DNA of 64,000 bases from Streptomyces sp. NBC_00440 (GCF_036014215.1 NZ_CP107921.1:6693501-6757500); one strand, 5' to 3'; shown: positions 1-8,584, counted from the first letter of the stretch. The notes: generated by a model not told the origin, from the sequence alone. A program made the numbers and translations.

Positions 1-441
1 ATCCTGCCGGTCCTGCTCAATGTGTTCAACGTGATCGTGGTGCGGGCGTTCTTCCAGGGAATTCCCACCGAGCTGTACGAGGCCGCCCGCCTCGACGGCG
101 CGGGTGAACTGGCCATTCTCTGCCGCATCGTGCTGCCGCTGTCCAAGGCCGTCATCGCGGTGGCGGGTCTCTTCTACGCGGTCAGTTACTGGAACAGCTT
201 CTTCAACGCGCTGCTGTTCATGAACGACTCGGGGAAATACCCGCTCCAGGTCATCCTTCGCTCGTATGTCGTCCAGGGCGAGACGATCAACGCCCACGCA
301 CTCGGCGTGAATGTGCTGCCGCCCTCGATCTCGCTCCAGATGGCCGTGCTGATCATCGCGCTCGTGCCGATCCTGCTGGTCTATCCCTTCCTGCAGAAGC
401 ACTTCGCCAAGGGTGTCCTCACGGGCGCCGTCAAGGGCTGA
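1..441 (+). CDS. Sugar ABC transporter permease, 3' part (5' end outside window)
   Basis: C-terminal part of a binding-protein-dependent sugar ABC transporter permease. The frame is open to the left edge, so the true start lies outside the window. The 146 visible residues contain the EAA loop that docks on the ATPase (EAARLDGAGEL followed by IVLPLS), at least two hydrophobic membrane segments and a short tail ending KGVLTGAVKG, as in LplC/YtcP-type permeases. The solute-binding lipoprotein gene starts 34 bases downstream, so both belong to one importer. No ATPase is encoded in this stretch; a shared MsiK-type ATPase is usual in streptomycetes, which is inference here. Confidence 0.9.
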   Translation: MLPVLLNVFNVIVVRAFFQGIPTELYEAARLDGAGELAILCRIVLPLSKAVIAVAGLFYAVSYWNSFFNALLFMNDSGKYPLQVILRSYVVQGETINAHALGVNVLPPSISLQMAVLIIALVPILLVYPFLQKHFAKGVLTGAVKG

Positions 442-475
442 CCCCTCTCACCGATCCTGCCTTTCCAGGAGAATC

Positions 476-2125
476 ATGTCTTCTCAGCACGTCAACAGGC
501 GTACGTTCCTCGGCGCAGCGGGCGTCATCGGACTCGCCGCCACCGGAATGTCGACGCTCACCGGGTGTTCCACCGGGACCGCCGCCGCGGGCAAGGGCGC
601 CGAAGCGTTCAACAAGGTCAAACTCCCGACGTACGTGCCCGCCAAGGTCGCGGCGCCGGACCTCGCGGGCAGCGCCGAAGGCCTGGACGCCGCCTACCTC
701 CGCTACCCGAAGAACCTCGTCAAGTCGGTCGCCGCGCCGCCCGGTGACGGCTCCCCGATCACCGCGCTGACCGAGACCTTCACGACGCCGGCCCCCGCGA
801 TGGGGAAGAACGCGTACTGGAAGGAGCTCAACAAGCGCCTGGGCTCCGAATTCAGGATGAACATCGTCGTCGAGACCACCGACGACAGCTACTCGTCCAA
901 ATTCAATGCGGCGATAGCGGGCGGCGAGATCCCCGATCTCGTATGGATTCCCCCGAACCAGGGGCTGCGCAGGATCCCCGAGCTGCTGGACGCGAAGTTC
1001 CAGGACCTCACAGCGCACCTCTCGGGCGACGCGGTCAAGAAGTACCCGAACCTCGCCAACCTCCCGGAATTCGCCTGGAAGACGGCCGTCATCAACGGCA
1101 AGATCTTCGGCATCCCGGTGGCGTACGGCCGCATGGGCCAGGTCTATGTCACCAATGAGGACTTCTGGAAGCCGGTCGGCGGTGCCACGTTCACCAGCGC
1201 CGAGGACTTCCTCGCCAAGGGCAAGGAACTGCTGGACGCCAAACGCCACAAGTACGTTCTGGAGCCCGCTTATGTGAACCACGTCGGCATGTACGCCCAG
1301 TGGTTCGGCGCGCCGTCTGCCTGGTCCCTGAGGAACGGCAAGCTGACCCACCAGTTCGAGACCGATGAATTCCGTGAGGCGCTGGAATTCGGCGTCAAGG
1401 TGAGCAAGGCCGGGCTGTTCTGGCCGGACCCGAACCTCACCACGACCCGCGAGAAGATGGCGCAGGGCTCCCTCGGTGCGTACGTGCAGTCCTTCCCCTC
1501 CTTCCTGGTGGACGTCAAGACGTACAACTTCCCCTTCGGGATGATCCTTCCGTTCGCGGCGAAGGCCGGGGTGACCCCGCACTTCTACTACGGTCTGGGC
1601 TCGGTCGGCTTCACCGCGATCAACAAGAAGGCCGACAAGAAGCGTCTGGACATGCTCCTCAAGGTCCTCGACTACCTCGCTGCCCCGTTCGGCACCGAGG
1701 AGCGGCTTTTCCTCGACAACGGGATCGAGGGAACGCACTTCCACCGCACCGCGAAGGGCGACGTCGAGCTGACGGACAAGGGCAACGCGGAAGCCGTGAC
1801 GACGGGTATGCCGGTCTCCTTCCTGGCCAACGCGCCCGAGTACCTCTACCTGCCGGGCCAGGCCGGTCTGACACGCCGGATCCACGACTGGCAGAAGAAG
1901 CTCATCGCCATGGCCGTTATCGACCCGACGGTCGGCCACTACTCGGACACGAACGCCAGCCAGGGTGCCTCCCTGACGATGGCCGTCCACGACGGCATCA
2001 AGGACATCGTCGCCGGACGCAAGCCGATCTCGGCGTACGACGGCCTGGTGCGCACCTGGCGCTCCGGCGGCGGTGACAAGATCCGCGCCGAGTTCGAGAA
2101 GTCCATCGCGCTGACCACCAAGTGA
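476..2125 (+). CDS. Extracellular sugar-binding lipoprotein of an ABC importer
   Basis: Solute-binding protein (549 aa) that captures the sugar outside the membrane and delivers it to the permease encoded just upstream. The N-terminus has a twin-arginine signal (NRRTFLGAAG) followed by a lipobox ending TLTGC, so it is probably exported folded by Tat and lipid-anchored at Cys31. The length and the long middle region fit the LplA-type family of large sugar-binding proteins. The ATG at 476 is chosen because AGGAG lies just before it; the frame is open 63 bases further upstream, but that would put a basic tail ahead of the signal peptide. The oxidoreductase gene follows after 47 bases. Confidence 0.9.
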   Translation: MSSQHVNRRTFLGAAGVIGLAATGMSTLTGCSTGTAAAGKGAEAFNKVKLPTYVPAKVAAPDLAGSAEGLDAAYLRYPKNLVKSVAAPPGDGSPITALTETFTTPAPAMGKNAYWKELNKRLGSEFRMNIVVETTDDSYSSKFNAAIAGGEIPDLVWIPPNQGLRRIPELLDAKFQDLTAHLSGDAVKKYPNLANLPEFAWKTAVINGKIFGIPVAYGRMGQVYVTNEDFWKPVGGATFTSAEDFLAKGKELLDAKRHKYVLEPAYVNHVGMYAQWFGAPSAWSLRNGKLTHQFETDEFREALEFGVKVSKAGLFWPDPNLTTTREKMAQGSLGAYVQSFPSFLVDVKTYNFPFGMILPFAAKAGVTPHFYYGLGSVGFTAINKKADKKRLDMLLKVLDYLAAPFGTEERLFLDNGIEGTHFHRTAKGDVELTDKGNAEAVTTGMPVSFLANAPEYLYLPGQAGLTRRIHDWQKKLIAMAVIDPTVGHYSDTNASQGASLTMAVHDGIKDIVAGRKPISAYDGLVRTWRSGGGDKIRAEFEKSIALTTK

Positions 2126-2172
2126 CCGGCCGTACCGCCACCGCATCCGCACAACTGCGTTCAAGGAGCACC

Positions 2173-3390
2173 ATGCAAGACCTCCGTATCGGTGTGGTCG
2201 GCCTCGGTCTGCGGGCCAATCTGGCCGATGCCGCCCACCGTCCCGGCGCCGGGTCCGTCGTGGCCGCCGTCGCCGACACCGACCCCGCCGTGCGGGCCAA
2301 GGTGGCGGACCGGTTCGCCGGGGCGGTCGCCGTGGACGACTACCGCAAGCTGCTCGACGGCAACCTCGTTGACGACATTGATGCCGTCATCGTGGCCACC
2401 CCCGACGACACCCATGAGGCCGTCGCCTGCGACATCCTGCGTGCGGGCAAGCCGGTGTACGTGGAGAAGCCGCTCGGCATCACCGTCGAGCAGTGCGACA
2501 CCATCCTGCGCACCGCCCACGAGACCGGCACCCGGCTCTATGTCGGCCACAACATGCGCCACATGGGTGTGGTGCGGCTGATGCGCGACATCATCGCGCG
2601 CGGCGACATCGGTGAGCCGAAGACCGTGTGGGTGCGGCACTTCGTCTCGTACGGCGGCGACTACTACTTCAAGGACTGGCACGCGGACCGCACCCGCACC
2701 ACCGGGCTGCTGCTCCAGAAGGCCGCCCACGACATCGACGTGGTGCACTGGCTGGCCAACGGCTACACCTCACGCGTCAACGCCATGGGCGACCTGATGA
2801 TGTACGGGGACCTGCCGCGCCGCGAGCCGGGCACGCCGAGGCCCGACGGCTGGCTGCGGGAGTTCGACTGGCCGCCGGCCACCCGCAAGGACCTCCACCA
2901 CGTGGTGGACGTCGAGGACGTGTCCGTCATGAACATGCGGCTGGACAACGGCGTGATCGCCGCCTACCAGCAGTGCCACTTCAGCCCCGACTACTTCCGC
3001 AACTACACGGTCATCGGGACCGAGGGCCGGCTGGAGAACTTCGGCGACCGGCCGGGCGACGAGGTCAAGGTCTGGAACACCGGTCCGACCGGCTACCGTG
3101 CCGACGCCGACGTGGTCTACAAGGTGCCGGATTCGAAGGGCTCGCACGGCGGTTCGGACGAGCGGATCATCGGTGAGTTCTGCCGCTTCGCCAGGGACGG
3201 CGGAGTGACCGACACCTCGCCGGTCGCCGCCCGGATGAGTGTGGCCGCCGGAGTGATGGCCACACAGTCGCTGCGGGCCGGCGGGACGCCGTACGACGTG
3301 CCGCCGCTCGACCCGGAACTGATCGCCTACTTCGAGTCGGGCCAGCAGCGGGGCGCGCAGGACGCGGCCCCGGCGCTCACACCGCGATGA
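2173..3390 (+). CDS. Gfo/Idh/MocA family NAD(P)-dependent sugar oxidoreductase
   Basis: Cytoplasmic dehydrogenase (405 aa) of the Gfo/Idh/MocA family, which oxidises or reduces a hydroxyl of a sugar or sugar derivative using NAD(P). The N-terminus has the Rossmann loop (GVVGLGLRAN) and residues 95-100 carry the family EKP motif (VEKPLGI). The start is the ATG at 2173 with AAGGAG six bases before it. It follows the transporter genes closely and probably acts on the imported sugar. Its last 14 bases overlap the end of the convergent DeoR gene. The substrate cannot be read from sequence; inositol, glucose and amino-sugar derivatives are all known in the family. Confidence 0.88.
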   Translation: MQDLRIGVVGLGLRANLADAAHRPGAGSVVAAVADTDPAVRAKVADRFAGAVAVDDYRKLLDGNLVDDIDAVIVATPDDTHEAVACDILRAGKPVYVEKPLGITVEQCDTILRTAHETGTRLYVGHNMRHMGVVRLMRDIIARGDIGEPKTVWVRHFVSYGGDYYFKDWHADRTRTTGLLLQKAAHDIDVVHWLANGYTSRVNAMGDLMMYGDLPRREPGTPRPDGWLREFDWPPATRKDLHHVVDVEDVSVMNMRLDNGVIAAYQQCHFSPDYFRNYTVIGTEGRLENFGDRPGDEVKVWNTGPTGYRADADVVYKVPDSKGSHGGSDERIIGEFCRFARDGGVTDTSPVAARMSVAAGVMATQSLRAGGTPYDVPPLDPELIAYFESGQQRGAQDAAPALTPR

Positions 3391-4162
3391 CCTCGACACC
3401 GGCATCGGTGAAGAGAGCGGTCATCTCCTCACTGATGCCGGTGTCCGTGACCAGGGTGCCCACCTGGTCGGTGGTGCAGATCCTGGCGAAGGCGCGGGTC
3501 CCGAGCTTGGTGGAGTCCGCTGCGACGACCACCCGCTCGGCGCGCTCGCACAGCAGCCGGTTGATGCCCGCCTCGTCCTCGTGGTGCGCGGCGGCGCCAT
3601 GGACGACATCGAAGCCGTTCACCCCGAGCACGGCGGTGTCCATGGTGATCTGGCCGAGTACGCCGTCGGCGAGGGGGCCCGTCAGCTCGTACGACTGGGG
3701 GCGGGCCACCCCGCCGGTCACCACGATCTTGAACTGGGGCCTGATCGCCAGCTCGTTGGCGATGTTCAGCGCGTTGGTCACGACCGTGAGCGCCGGGGTG
3801 CCGGACGCCAGGTCGGGCCGGACGGCGAGGGCGCGGGCCACCTCCGTGGTGGTGGTGCCGCCGGTCAGGCCGACCGCCTCGCCCGCGGTGATCAGCTCGG
3901 CCACGGCCTGCGCGATGCGCTGCTTCTCGGAGGCGCGCCGGGCCGTCTTGTAGCGCAGCGGGAGTTCGTAGCTGACACCGTGGACCACGGCGCCGCCACG
4001 GGTGCGCACCAGCATCTGCTGCTGGGCGAGTTGGTCGAAATCGCGCCTGATGGTGGCGGCCGAGACGTCGAGCGCGAGAGCCGCCGCTTCGACATCGAGA
4101 CGGCCCTGCTCGACGAGCAGTTCCAGGAGTGCCTTCCAACGCGCGTCGCGGGACTGGGACAT
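3377..4162 (-). CDS. DeoR family sugar-phosphate-responsive repressor
   Basis: Transcriptional repressor (261 aa). The N-terminal helix-turn-helix (LDVSAATIRRDFDQL, about residues 25-40) is the DeoR DNA-binding motif. The remaining part is a DeoRC sugar-phosphate sensor with a GGTTTTEVAR phosphate-binding loop. The ATG at 4162 is preferred because AGGAG lies ten bases upstream; an in-frame GTG at 4171 would leave only one base between the Shine-Dalgarno and the start. The gene is divergent from the SIS-aldolase genes and convergent with the oxidoreductase. The likely target is the shared 4163-4286 intergenic region, where three GAAAC repeats lie. Confidence 0.88.
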   Translation of the reverse strand: MSQSRDARWKALLELLVEQGRLDVEAAALALDVSAATIRRDFDQLAQQQMLVRTRGGAVVHGVSYELPLRYKTARRASEKQRIAQAVAELITAGEAVGLTGGTTTTEVARALAVRPDLASGTPALTVVTNALNIANELAIRPQFKIVVTGGVARPQSYELTGPLADGVLGQITMDTAVLGVNGFDVVHGAAAHHEDEAGINRLLCERAERVVVAADSTKLGTRAFARICTTDQVGTLVTDTGISEEMTALFTDAGVEVIAV

Positions 4163-4206
4163 CTCTCGCACTCTCCTCTTCGGTGGAACGCTGTGACCTT
4201 AACCCA

Positions 4207-4259
4207 GAAACGTCTACGTGCTTGATTGTGCTTGAAACAACGCAGTATCTTGCAGAAAC
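4207..4259 (+). promoter_or_regulatory. Candidate DeoR operator: three GAAAC repeats
   Basis: Three copies of GAAAC on the plus strand begin at 4207, 4234 and 4255, the last two inside GAAACAA and GAAACAAT. They lie in the 124-bp divergent region between the DeoR gene and the SIS gene. DeoR/GlpR-type repressors typically bind repeated TTTC/GAAA half-sites, so this is a reasonable operator array. A TGCTTGA direct repeat (about 4219 and 4229) overlaps it. Confidence 0.4.
4222..4251 (+). promoter_or_regulatory. Candidate promoter for the SIS-aldolase operon
   Basis: TTGATT (4222-4227) and TATCTT (4246-4251) are separated by 18 bases, a reasonable housekeeping-sigma promoter. Transcription would start about 30 bases before the ATG at 4287, leaving room for the GAGGGG ribosome-binding site at 4272. 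It is embedded in the GAAAC repeat array, so repressor binding would block it. Confidence 0.4.
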
Positions 4260-4286
4260 AATCATTACCTTGAGGGGTGGATCAGC

Positions 4287-5171
4287 ATGAGCCATGTCCA
4301 GAACGAGCTGGCCAGTCAGCCCGAGTGCTGGGAGCGCGCAGCGGCGCTGGCCGGGAGCCAGGCGGCGGCGCTGCCGGCCGCCGGGGAGCGCGTCGCGATC
4401 GTCGGCTGCGGTACCTCGTGGTTCATGGCGCAGGCCGTGGCCGCGCTGCGGGAAGGGGCGGGCCAGGGCGAGACCGACGCCTTCGCCGCGTCCGAGTTCC
4501 CCTTCAGCCGCAGCTACGACCGGGTGATCGCGCTCAGCCGCTCGGGCACCACGACCGAGGTGCTCGAACTCCTCGGCAAGGTACGCGGACAGGCCCGGAC
4601 GACCGCCGTCACCGGTGACCCCAAGACGCCGGTCATGGAGGCCGCGGACGACATCGTCGTCCTCGACTTCGCCGACGAGCAGTCCGTCGTCCAGACCCGG
4701 TTCGCCACCACCGCGCTCACCCTGTTCCGCGCCCACCTCGGCCTGCACACGGACGCCGTCGTGGCCGACGGGCGGACCGCGCTCACCGAGCCGCTGCCCG
4801 AAGGGCTCGTCGACTGCTCGCAGTTCACCTTCCTCGGCCGCGGCTGGAGCAACGGCCTGGCGCAGGAGGCCGCGCTGAAGATGCGGGAGGCGTCGCTCTC
4901 CTGGACCGAGGCGTACCCGGCCATGGAGTACCGCCACGGTCCGATCAGCATCACCACCGAGGGCACCGCCACCTGGATGTTCGGCGAGACCCCCGAGGGC
5001 CTGGAGGAGCAGGTCCGCGCCACCGGCGGGATGTGGGTGGCGGGCGGTCTCGACCCGCTCGCCGAGCTGGTACGGGCGCAGCGCCTCGCCGTCGCCATCG
5101 CGGCCGCGCGCGGCCTCGACCCGGACTCGCCGCGCCACCTCACCCGCTCCGTCATCCTCGACGAGGGCTGA
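4287..5171 (+). CDS. SIS domain sugar-phosphate isomerase/deaminase (AgaS/GlmS-like)
   Basis: Cytoplasmic protein of 294 aa with two sugar isomerase (SIS) folds, resembling the isomerase half of GlmS and the AgaS deaminase/isomerases. Visible motifs are GCGTSWFMAQAV (residues 46-57), the phosphate-binding SRSGTTTE (about 83-90) and the second-domain segment EAYPAMEYRHGP, typical of GlmS-type enzymes. It probably converts an amino-sugar phosphate to a keto-sugar phosphate for the aldolase encoded three bases downstream. The ATG is preceded by GAGGGG. It is divergent from the DeoR regulator, which probably controls it. The exact sugar is inferred only from the pairing with a class II aldolase. 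Confidence 0.85.
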   Translation: MSHVQNELASQPECWERAAALAGSQAAALPAAGERVAIVGCGTSWFMAQAVAALREGAGQGETDAFAASEFPFSRSYDRVIALSRSGTTTEVLELLGKVRGQARTTAVTGDPKTPVMEAADDIVVLDFADEQSVVQTRFATTALTLFRAHLGLHTDAVVADGRTALTEPLPEGLVDCSQFTFLGRGWSNGLAQEAALKMREASLSWTEAYPAMEYRHGPISITTEGTATWMFGETPEGLEEQVRATGGMWVAGGLDPLAELVRAQRLAVAIAAARGLDPDSPRHLTRSVILDEG

Positions 5172-5174
5172 GCG

Positions 5175-6032
5175 ATGGCCCTCGCCGAGAGCGGAGCGCT
5201 GGTCGCGGGCGCGGCGGCGCAGCGCGGCGCGGTGGCCGCGTTCAACATCATCACGCTGGAGCACGCGGAGGCCGTGATAGCCGGGGCCGAGGCCGCGGGC
5301 GCCCCGGTCATCCTCCAGATCAGCGAGAACGCGGTGAAGTACCGGCAGGGCCAGGTGCTTCCGCTGGCCCGCGCCGCCGCCGAACTGGCCCGGGCGGCTG
5401 CCGTACCGGTCGCCCTCCACCTCGACCATGTGAAGAGCGACGCCCTGCTGCGGCAGGCCGCCGACGCCGGGTTCAGCTCGGTGATGTACGACGCCGCGCA
5501 CCTTCCGTACACGGAGAACCTCGCCGCGACCCGGTCCGCGGCCGACTGGGCGCACGCCCATGGGCTGTGGATCGAGGCCGAGTTGGGCGAGGTCGGCGGC
5601 AAGGACGGGGCGGCGCCGCTGGACGCGCACGCACCCGGTGCGCGGACCCGTCCGGAGGAGGCCGCAGCCTTTGTGGCCGAGTCCGGCGTGGACGCGCTCG
5701 CCGTCGCGATCGGCAGCTCGCACGCGATGACCTCGCGCACCGCGGTCCTCGACCACGAACTGCTCGGCAGGCTGCGGGACGCCGTCGGTGTGCCGCTGGT
5801 GCTGCACGGCTCATCGGGGGTGCCGGACACCGAACTGTCGGCGGCCGTCACCGGCGGTATCGCCAAGGTCAACATCGGTACGGCGCTCAACATCGCCATG
5901 ACCGCGGCGATCCGTGAGGTGCTGACGGCCCAGCCCGATGCGGTCGACTCACGGAAGTACCTCAAGGCCGGGCGGCAGGCCATGGCGGACACCGTCACCG
6001 GTCTTGTCAAGCTGGTCGGCACCACCGCCTGA
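5175..6032 (+). CDS. Class II (zinc) fructose/tagatose-bisphosphate aldolase family
   Basis: Aldolase of 285 aa that cleaves a ketohexose bisphosphate into two triose phosphates. Class II motifs are present: LHLDHVKS with the zinc/catalytic His-Asp, the EAELGEVGGKDG loop, LVLHGSSGVPD and the phosphate-binding KVNIGTALN. Its size matches KbaY/GatY and FbaA. It starts three bases after the SIS gene and is certainly co-transcribed with it. The pair recalls N-acetylgalactosamine or tagatose pathways, but no kinase for the bisphosphate is encoded in the visible part of the locus, so the physiological substrate is uncertain. Confidence 0.85.
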   Translation: MALAESGALVAGAAAQRGAVAAFNIITLEHAEAVIAGAEAAGAPVILQISENAVKYRQGQVLPLARAAAELARAAAVPVALHLDHVKSDALLRQAADAGFSSVMYDAAHLPYTENLAATRSAADWAHAHGLWIEAELGEVGGKDGAAPLDAHAPGARTRPEEAAAFVAESGVDALAVAIGSSHAMTSRTAVLDHELLGRLRDAVGVPLVLHGSSGVPDTELSAAVTGGIAKVNIGTALNIAMTAAIREVLTAQPDAVDSRKYLKAGRQAMADTVTGLVKLVGTTA

Positions 6033-6139
6033 CGAGGCGGCAGCGGGCCGGTGGCGGTGCCGGAAGGGGGAACCCTGAGCCGGGCGCGGCATCGCGGACA
6101 CGGCTTGCGCCGGCGGCAGGTACGGAAGCGTGCCTGCCG

Positions 6140-6244
6140 CCGATGTCCGGACTGCCGATGTCCGGACTGCCGATGTCCGGTCCGCCGATGTCCGGACTGC
6201 CGAACCCCGGACAGCTGAACCCCGGTCCGTCGAACCCCGGACCG
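6140..6244. repeat. Seven-copy 15-bp tandem repeat
   Basis: Seven contiguous 15-bp units beginning CCGATGTCCGGACTG at 6140. Copies 1, 2 and 4 are identical, copy 3 ends GGTCCG, and copies 5-7 drift to forms such as CCGAACCCCGGACAG. The array fills most of the 245-bp space between the aldolase stop and the end of the convergent minus-strand gene. Because the period is a multiple of three it gives repetitive peptides in open frames (for example MSGLP repeats), but no start or gene context supports translation. Confidence 0.85.
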
Positions 6245-6277
6245 CTGAACGGCGCCGCGACCGGCTGGCGCACGGTG

Positions 6278-7768
6278 CTACTTGAGCCGGGCCACGGCCC
6301 ACTTCGTCTCCTGGGCCAGCATGCCGAGGCTCCGCTGGGCGGACTTGCCCATTCCGGCGTGCAGTTCCCTGGCGACGGCCAGCGACTCCAGGGCGATCGG
6401 CGCGAGCCCCGCCCCGGCGGCCGCCCGGGCGAGCTCGAAGTGCTCGGCGGCGACCATCCGTCCCAGGCCCAGCCGCCGCCACCGAAGCTCGGAACCGTCC
6501 GTGTCGAGGATCTCCGGGGCCGGCCGCAGAGTCCGCCAGGCCGCCGGCAGATCACCGGTGCGCCGCTGGAGCTCGGCGAGCCTGCGGCACGCCACCCCCC
6601 GGTCGCGCGGCTCGTCCACCAGAGCGGCGTGCCCGGACTGGGCGCGCGCCGCCTGGCCGAGGTCGCCGAGCGCCTCCAGCTCGACGCTCAGCACCCGCAG
6701 CAGATCGGCCTGTTCAGCCGTGGCGGCCTCTTCGGCGGAGTCCAGGATGCGCAGTAGCGCCGCCCGTGCGAGCTCGGTGCGGCCCTGCCGCCTGGCCAGC
6801 CGTATCCAGGTCAGCTCCGGCTCCCGTGCGGGGTCCTCGCCCAGGTACGAGCCGTCGAGCCCGCGCGCCCACTCCACGACGGCCCCGGGCTGCTCGGGCA
6901 CCTCCGGCAGGCCCCACCGGACGGCCTGCGGCGCGGCGTGGGCGGCCCGCAGCAGTGGCAGATCCTCCGCGCTGCCGTGCAGCGCGACCAGCACTGCGGC
7001 GAGCCGCAGCTCCTCGCTCGTCCCCGCATCAGCGGTCTCGGCCGCCAGCAGACGCCGCAGCAGCGGCAGATCGTGTTCCTGCCGGTCGAACTGCGCCGCA
7101 CGCAGCACCGTGGCGCGCCGCGCCTTGTCGCCCGCCACTTCGGTCCACTGCGCCGTGTCGTCGCGCAGCCGTGCCAGATCCGCCAGACCGGGACTCAGTA
7201 CGGTCTCGCGCAAGGGCGTGCGCGGATGCGGATCGAGCCGTGCACGGGCCCGGCCGCCGGCCGTGTCGAGCAGCAGATGGTCCGGCTCGGTACGGAGCAG
7301 GGCCGCGTGCAGCCGGGCGAACAGCTCGGCGGGGGAGTGGACGGGCAGTCCCAGTGCCCCGCGCAGTGCGGCCCGCCGGGCGTCGAGATCCGGCTGCGAC
7401 TCCCGTATCGCCTCCTCCGACGCGGTCACCGCGGCCGGCAGTCCCGCCTCGGCCCCGGCGGGGGACAGGTGCAGCAGACCGAGCCACCCGGGCAGCCCGA
7501 TCGCCATCTCCAGCGCCTCGTCGGCGCTCGCGGCGACGAGCCCGGCCGCGCCGTCGCCCGAGGCGTACAGCACGGGGCCTCCGCCACACACGAAGAACGT
7601 GCCACCCGTGCCGTCCCCGGCCACCGCCTCCAGCGGGGCGCCCGACGCCAGCCGGACCGCCGCGCCGTGTGCGGCCCCGGCCACGTCGAAACCGAAGGGG
7701 TACGCGGCCACTTCGGCCAGCTCCGGCCGGTCCACGAGGAGAGCGATGGCACGTCCGTAAAACGTCAT
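6278..7768 (-). CDS. Conserved-looking protein of unknown function, 496 aa
   Basis: I do not recognise a family. The protein begins MTFYGRAIALLVDRP, and its first 120 residues are rich in small and hydrophobic residues without a signal peptide or membrane segment. The C-terminal half is a series of Leu/Ala-rich amphipathic helices with Arg and Glu, resembling a tetratricopeptide or HEAT-like solenoid, so it is likely a soluble helical protein. The ATG at 7768 has no Shine-Dalgarno, but TACGTT lies six bases before it, fitting leaderless transcription. It ends just before the 15-bp repeat array. Confidence 0.7.
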   Translation of the reverse strand: MTFYGRAIALLVDRPELAEVAAYPFGFDVAGAAHGAAVRLASGAPLEAVAGDGTGGTFFVCGGGPVLYASGDGAAGLVAASADEALEMAIGLPGWLGLLHLSPAGAEAGLPAAVTASEEAIRESQPDLDARRAALRGALGLPVHSPAELFARLHAALLRTEPDHLLLDTAGGRARARLDPHPRTPLRETVLSPGLADLARLRDDTAQWTEVAGDKARRATVLRAAQFDRQEHDLPLLRRLLAAETADAGTSEELRLAAVLVALHGSAEDLPLLRAAHAAPQAVRWGLPEVPEQPGAVVEWARGLDGSYLGEDPAREPELTWIRLARRQGRTELARAALLRILDSAEEAATAEQADLLRVLSVELEALGDLGQAARAQSGHAALVDEPRDRGVACRRLAELQRRTGDLPAAWRTLRPAPEILDTDGSELRWRRLGLGRMVAAEHFELARAAAGAGLAPIALESLAVARELHAGMGKSAQRSLGMLAQETKWAVARLK

Positions 7769-7802
7769 ACGGGAAACGTAACAGCCATGTCCGACATGAC
7801 TC

Positions 7803-7940
7803 TCACGCCGGTTGCAGAAGGTCCCACCGGTTCCCGTAGAGGTCCTCGAAGACGGCGACCGAACCGTACGGCTCATGGCGCGGCTCCTCCAGGAAGCGGA
7901 CGCCCGCGGCCCGGGCGCCGGCCCACTCGCGCGGAGGCGG
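7803..7940 (-). pseudogene. Truncated VOC/glyoxalase C-terminus
   Basis: A minus-strand frame ending with TGA at 7803-7805 encodes about 45 residues that read like the end of a VOC-superfamily (glyoxalase/bleomycin resistance) protein: AAGVRFLEEPRHEPYGS followed by VAVFEDLYGNRWDLLQP. The metal-site region FEDLYGNRWDL is characteristic. Everything N-terminal is missing, because upstream sequence runs into the promoter and start of the oppositely oriented kinase gene at 7964. It has no start codon of its own and is best read as a gene remnant. Confidence 0.6.
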
Positions 7941-7963
7941 CCGCTGTGGCGACAATGGCCGCC

Positions 7964-8584
7964 ATGACTGAGCAGCACCTCATCGACCGGGCCCGGCTGC
8001 TCGCCGGGACCGGGCACCGGCGGATCCTCGGCATCGCGGGCCCGCCGGGTGCCGGGAAGTCCACCCTCGCCGCCGGTCTCGCCGGCGCGCTCGGGGCGAG
8101 CGCCGTCGTGGTCCCGATGGACGGTTTCCACCTCGCCGGGGCCGAGCTGCGCCGCCTCGGACGCGCCGACCGCAAGGGCGCCCCCGACACCTTTGACGAG
8201 GCCGGGTACGTGGCTCTGCTCGCCCGGCTGCGTACGCCAGGCAGCGACGTGGTGTACGCGCCCGCCTTCGACCGCGCGCTGGAGGAGCCCGTCGCGGGAT
8301 CGGTGGCGGTCGCCCCCGACGTTCCGCTGGTGATCACCGAGGGGAACTATCTGCTGCACTGGCCGCGCGCGAGGGCCCTGCTCGACGAGGCGTGGTTCAT
8401 CGGTGACGAGAACCCAAGGAGCCCCGGGAACGAGGCACGCGTCCGCAGACTCATCGAACGTCACATCCGGTACGGCAGGACCCGTGCGGAGGCCGAGCGC
8501 TGGGTGCACCGGTCCGACGAGGCCAACGCACGGGTCGTCGAGCGCACCAGGGACCGGGCGGACCTGCTCGTGCCGCATCCCTGA
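7964..8584 (+). CDS. P-loop nucleoside/sugar kinase family protein
   Basis: Small cytoplasmic kinase (206 aa) of the uridine kinase/pantothenate kinase-like P-loop family. Residues 26-34 form Walker A (GPPGAGKST), VVPMDGFHLAG follows as in this family, and ITEGNYLLHW marks the Walker B/substrate region. The basic ERHIRYGRTRAEAERWV segment near the end is the usual lid. The phosphate acceptor is unknown; related proteins are annotated as fructose-transport kinases or nucleoside kinases. ATG 7964 is chosen; an in-frame ATG at 7955 is possible. GACAAT lies seven bases before 7964 and there is no Shine-Dalgarno, so it may be leaderless. Confidence 0.78.
   Translation: MTEQHLIDRARLLAGTGHRRILGIAGPPGAGKSTLAAGLAGALGASAVVVPMDGFHLAGAELRRLGRADRKGAPDTFDEAGYVALLARLRTPGSDVVYAPAFDRALEEPVAGSVAVAPDVPLVITEGNYLLHWPRARALLDEAWFIGDENPRSPGNEARVRRLIERHIRYGRTRAEAERWVHRSDEANARVVERTRDRADLLVPHP

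Noticed and set aside
3429..5807. A 792-codon minus-strand open frame spanning the DeoR, SIS and aldolase genes
   Set aside because: It runs through both DeoR (in another frame) and genes of the opposite strand with clear motifs; no plausible product.
6140..6244. CRISPR array
   Set aside because: Units are contiguous 15-mers without spacers, and no cas genes are present.
6143..6757. Frame encoding MSGLP pentapeptide repeats
   Set aside because: The repeats come from the 15-bp tandem array and the rest is antisense to the 6278-7768 gene; no ribosome-binding site.
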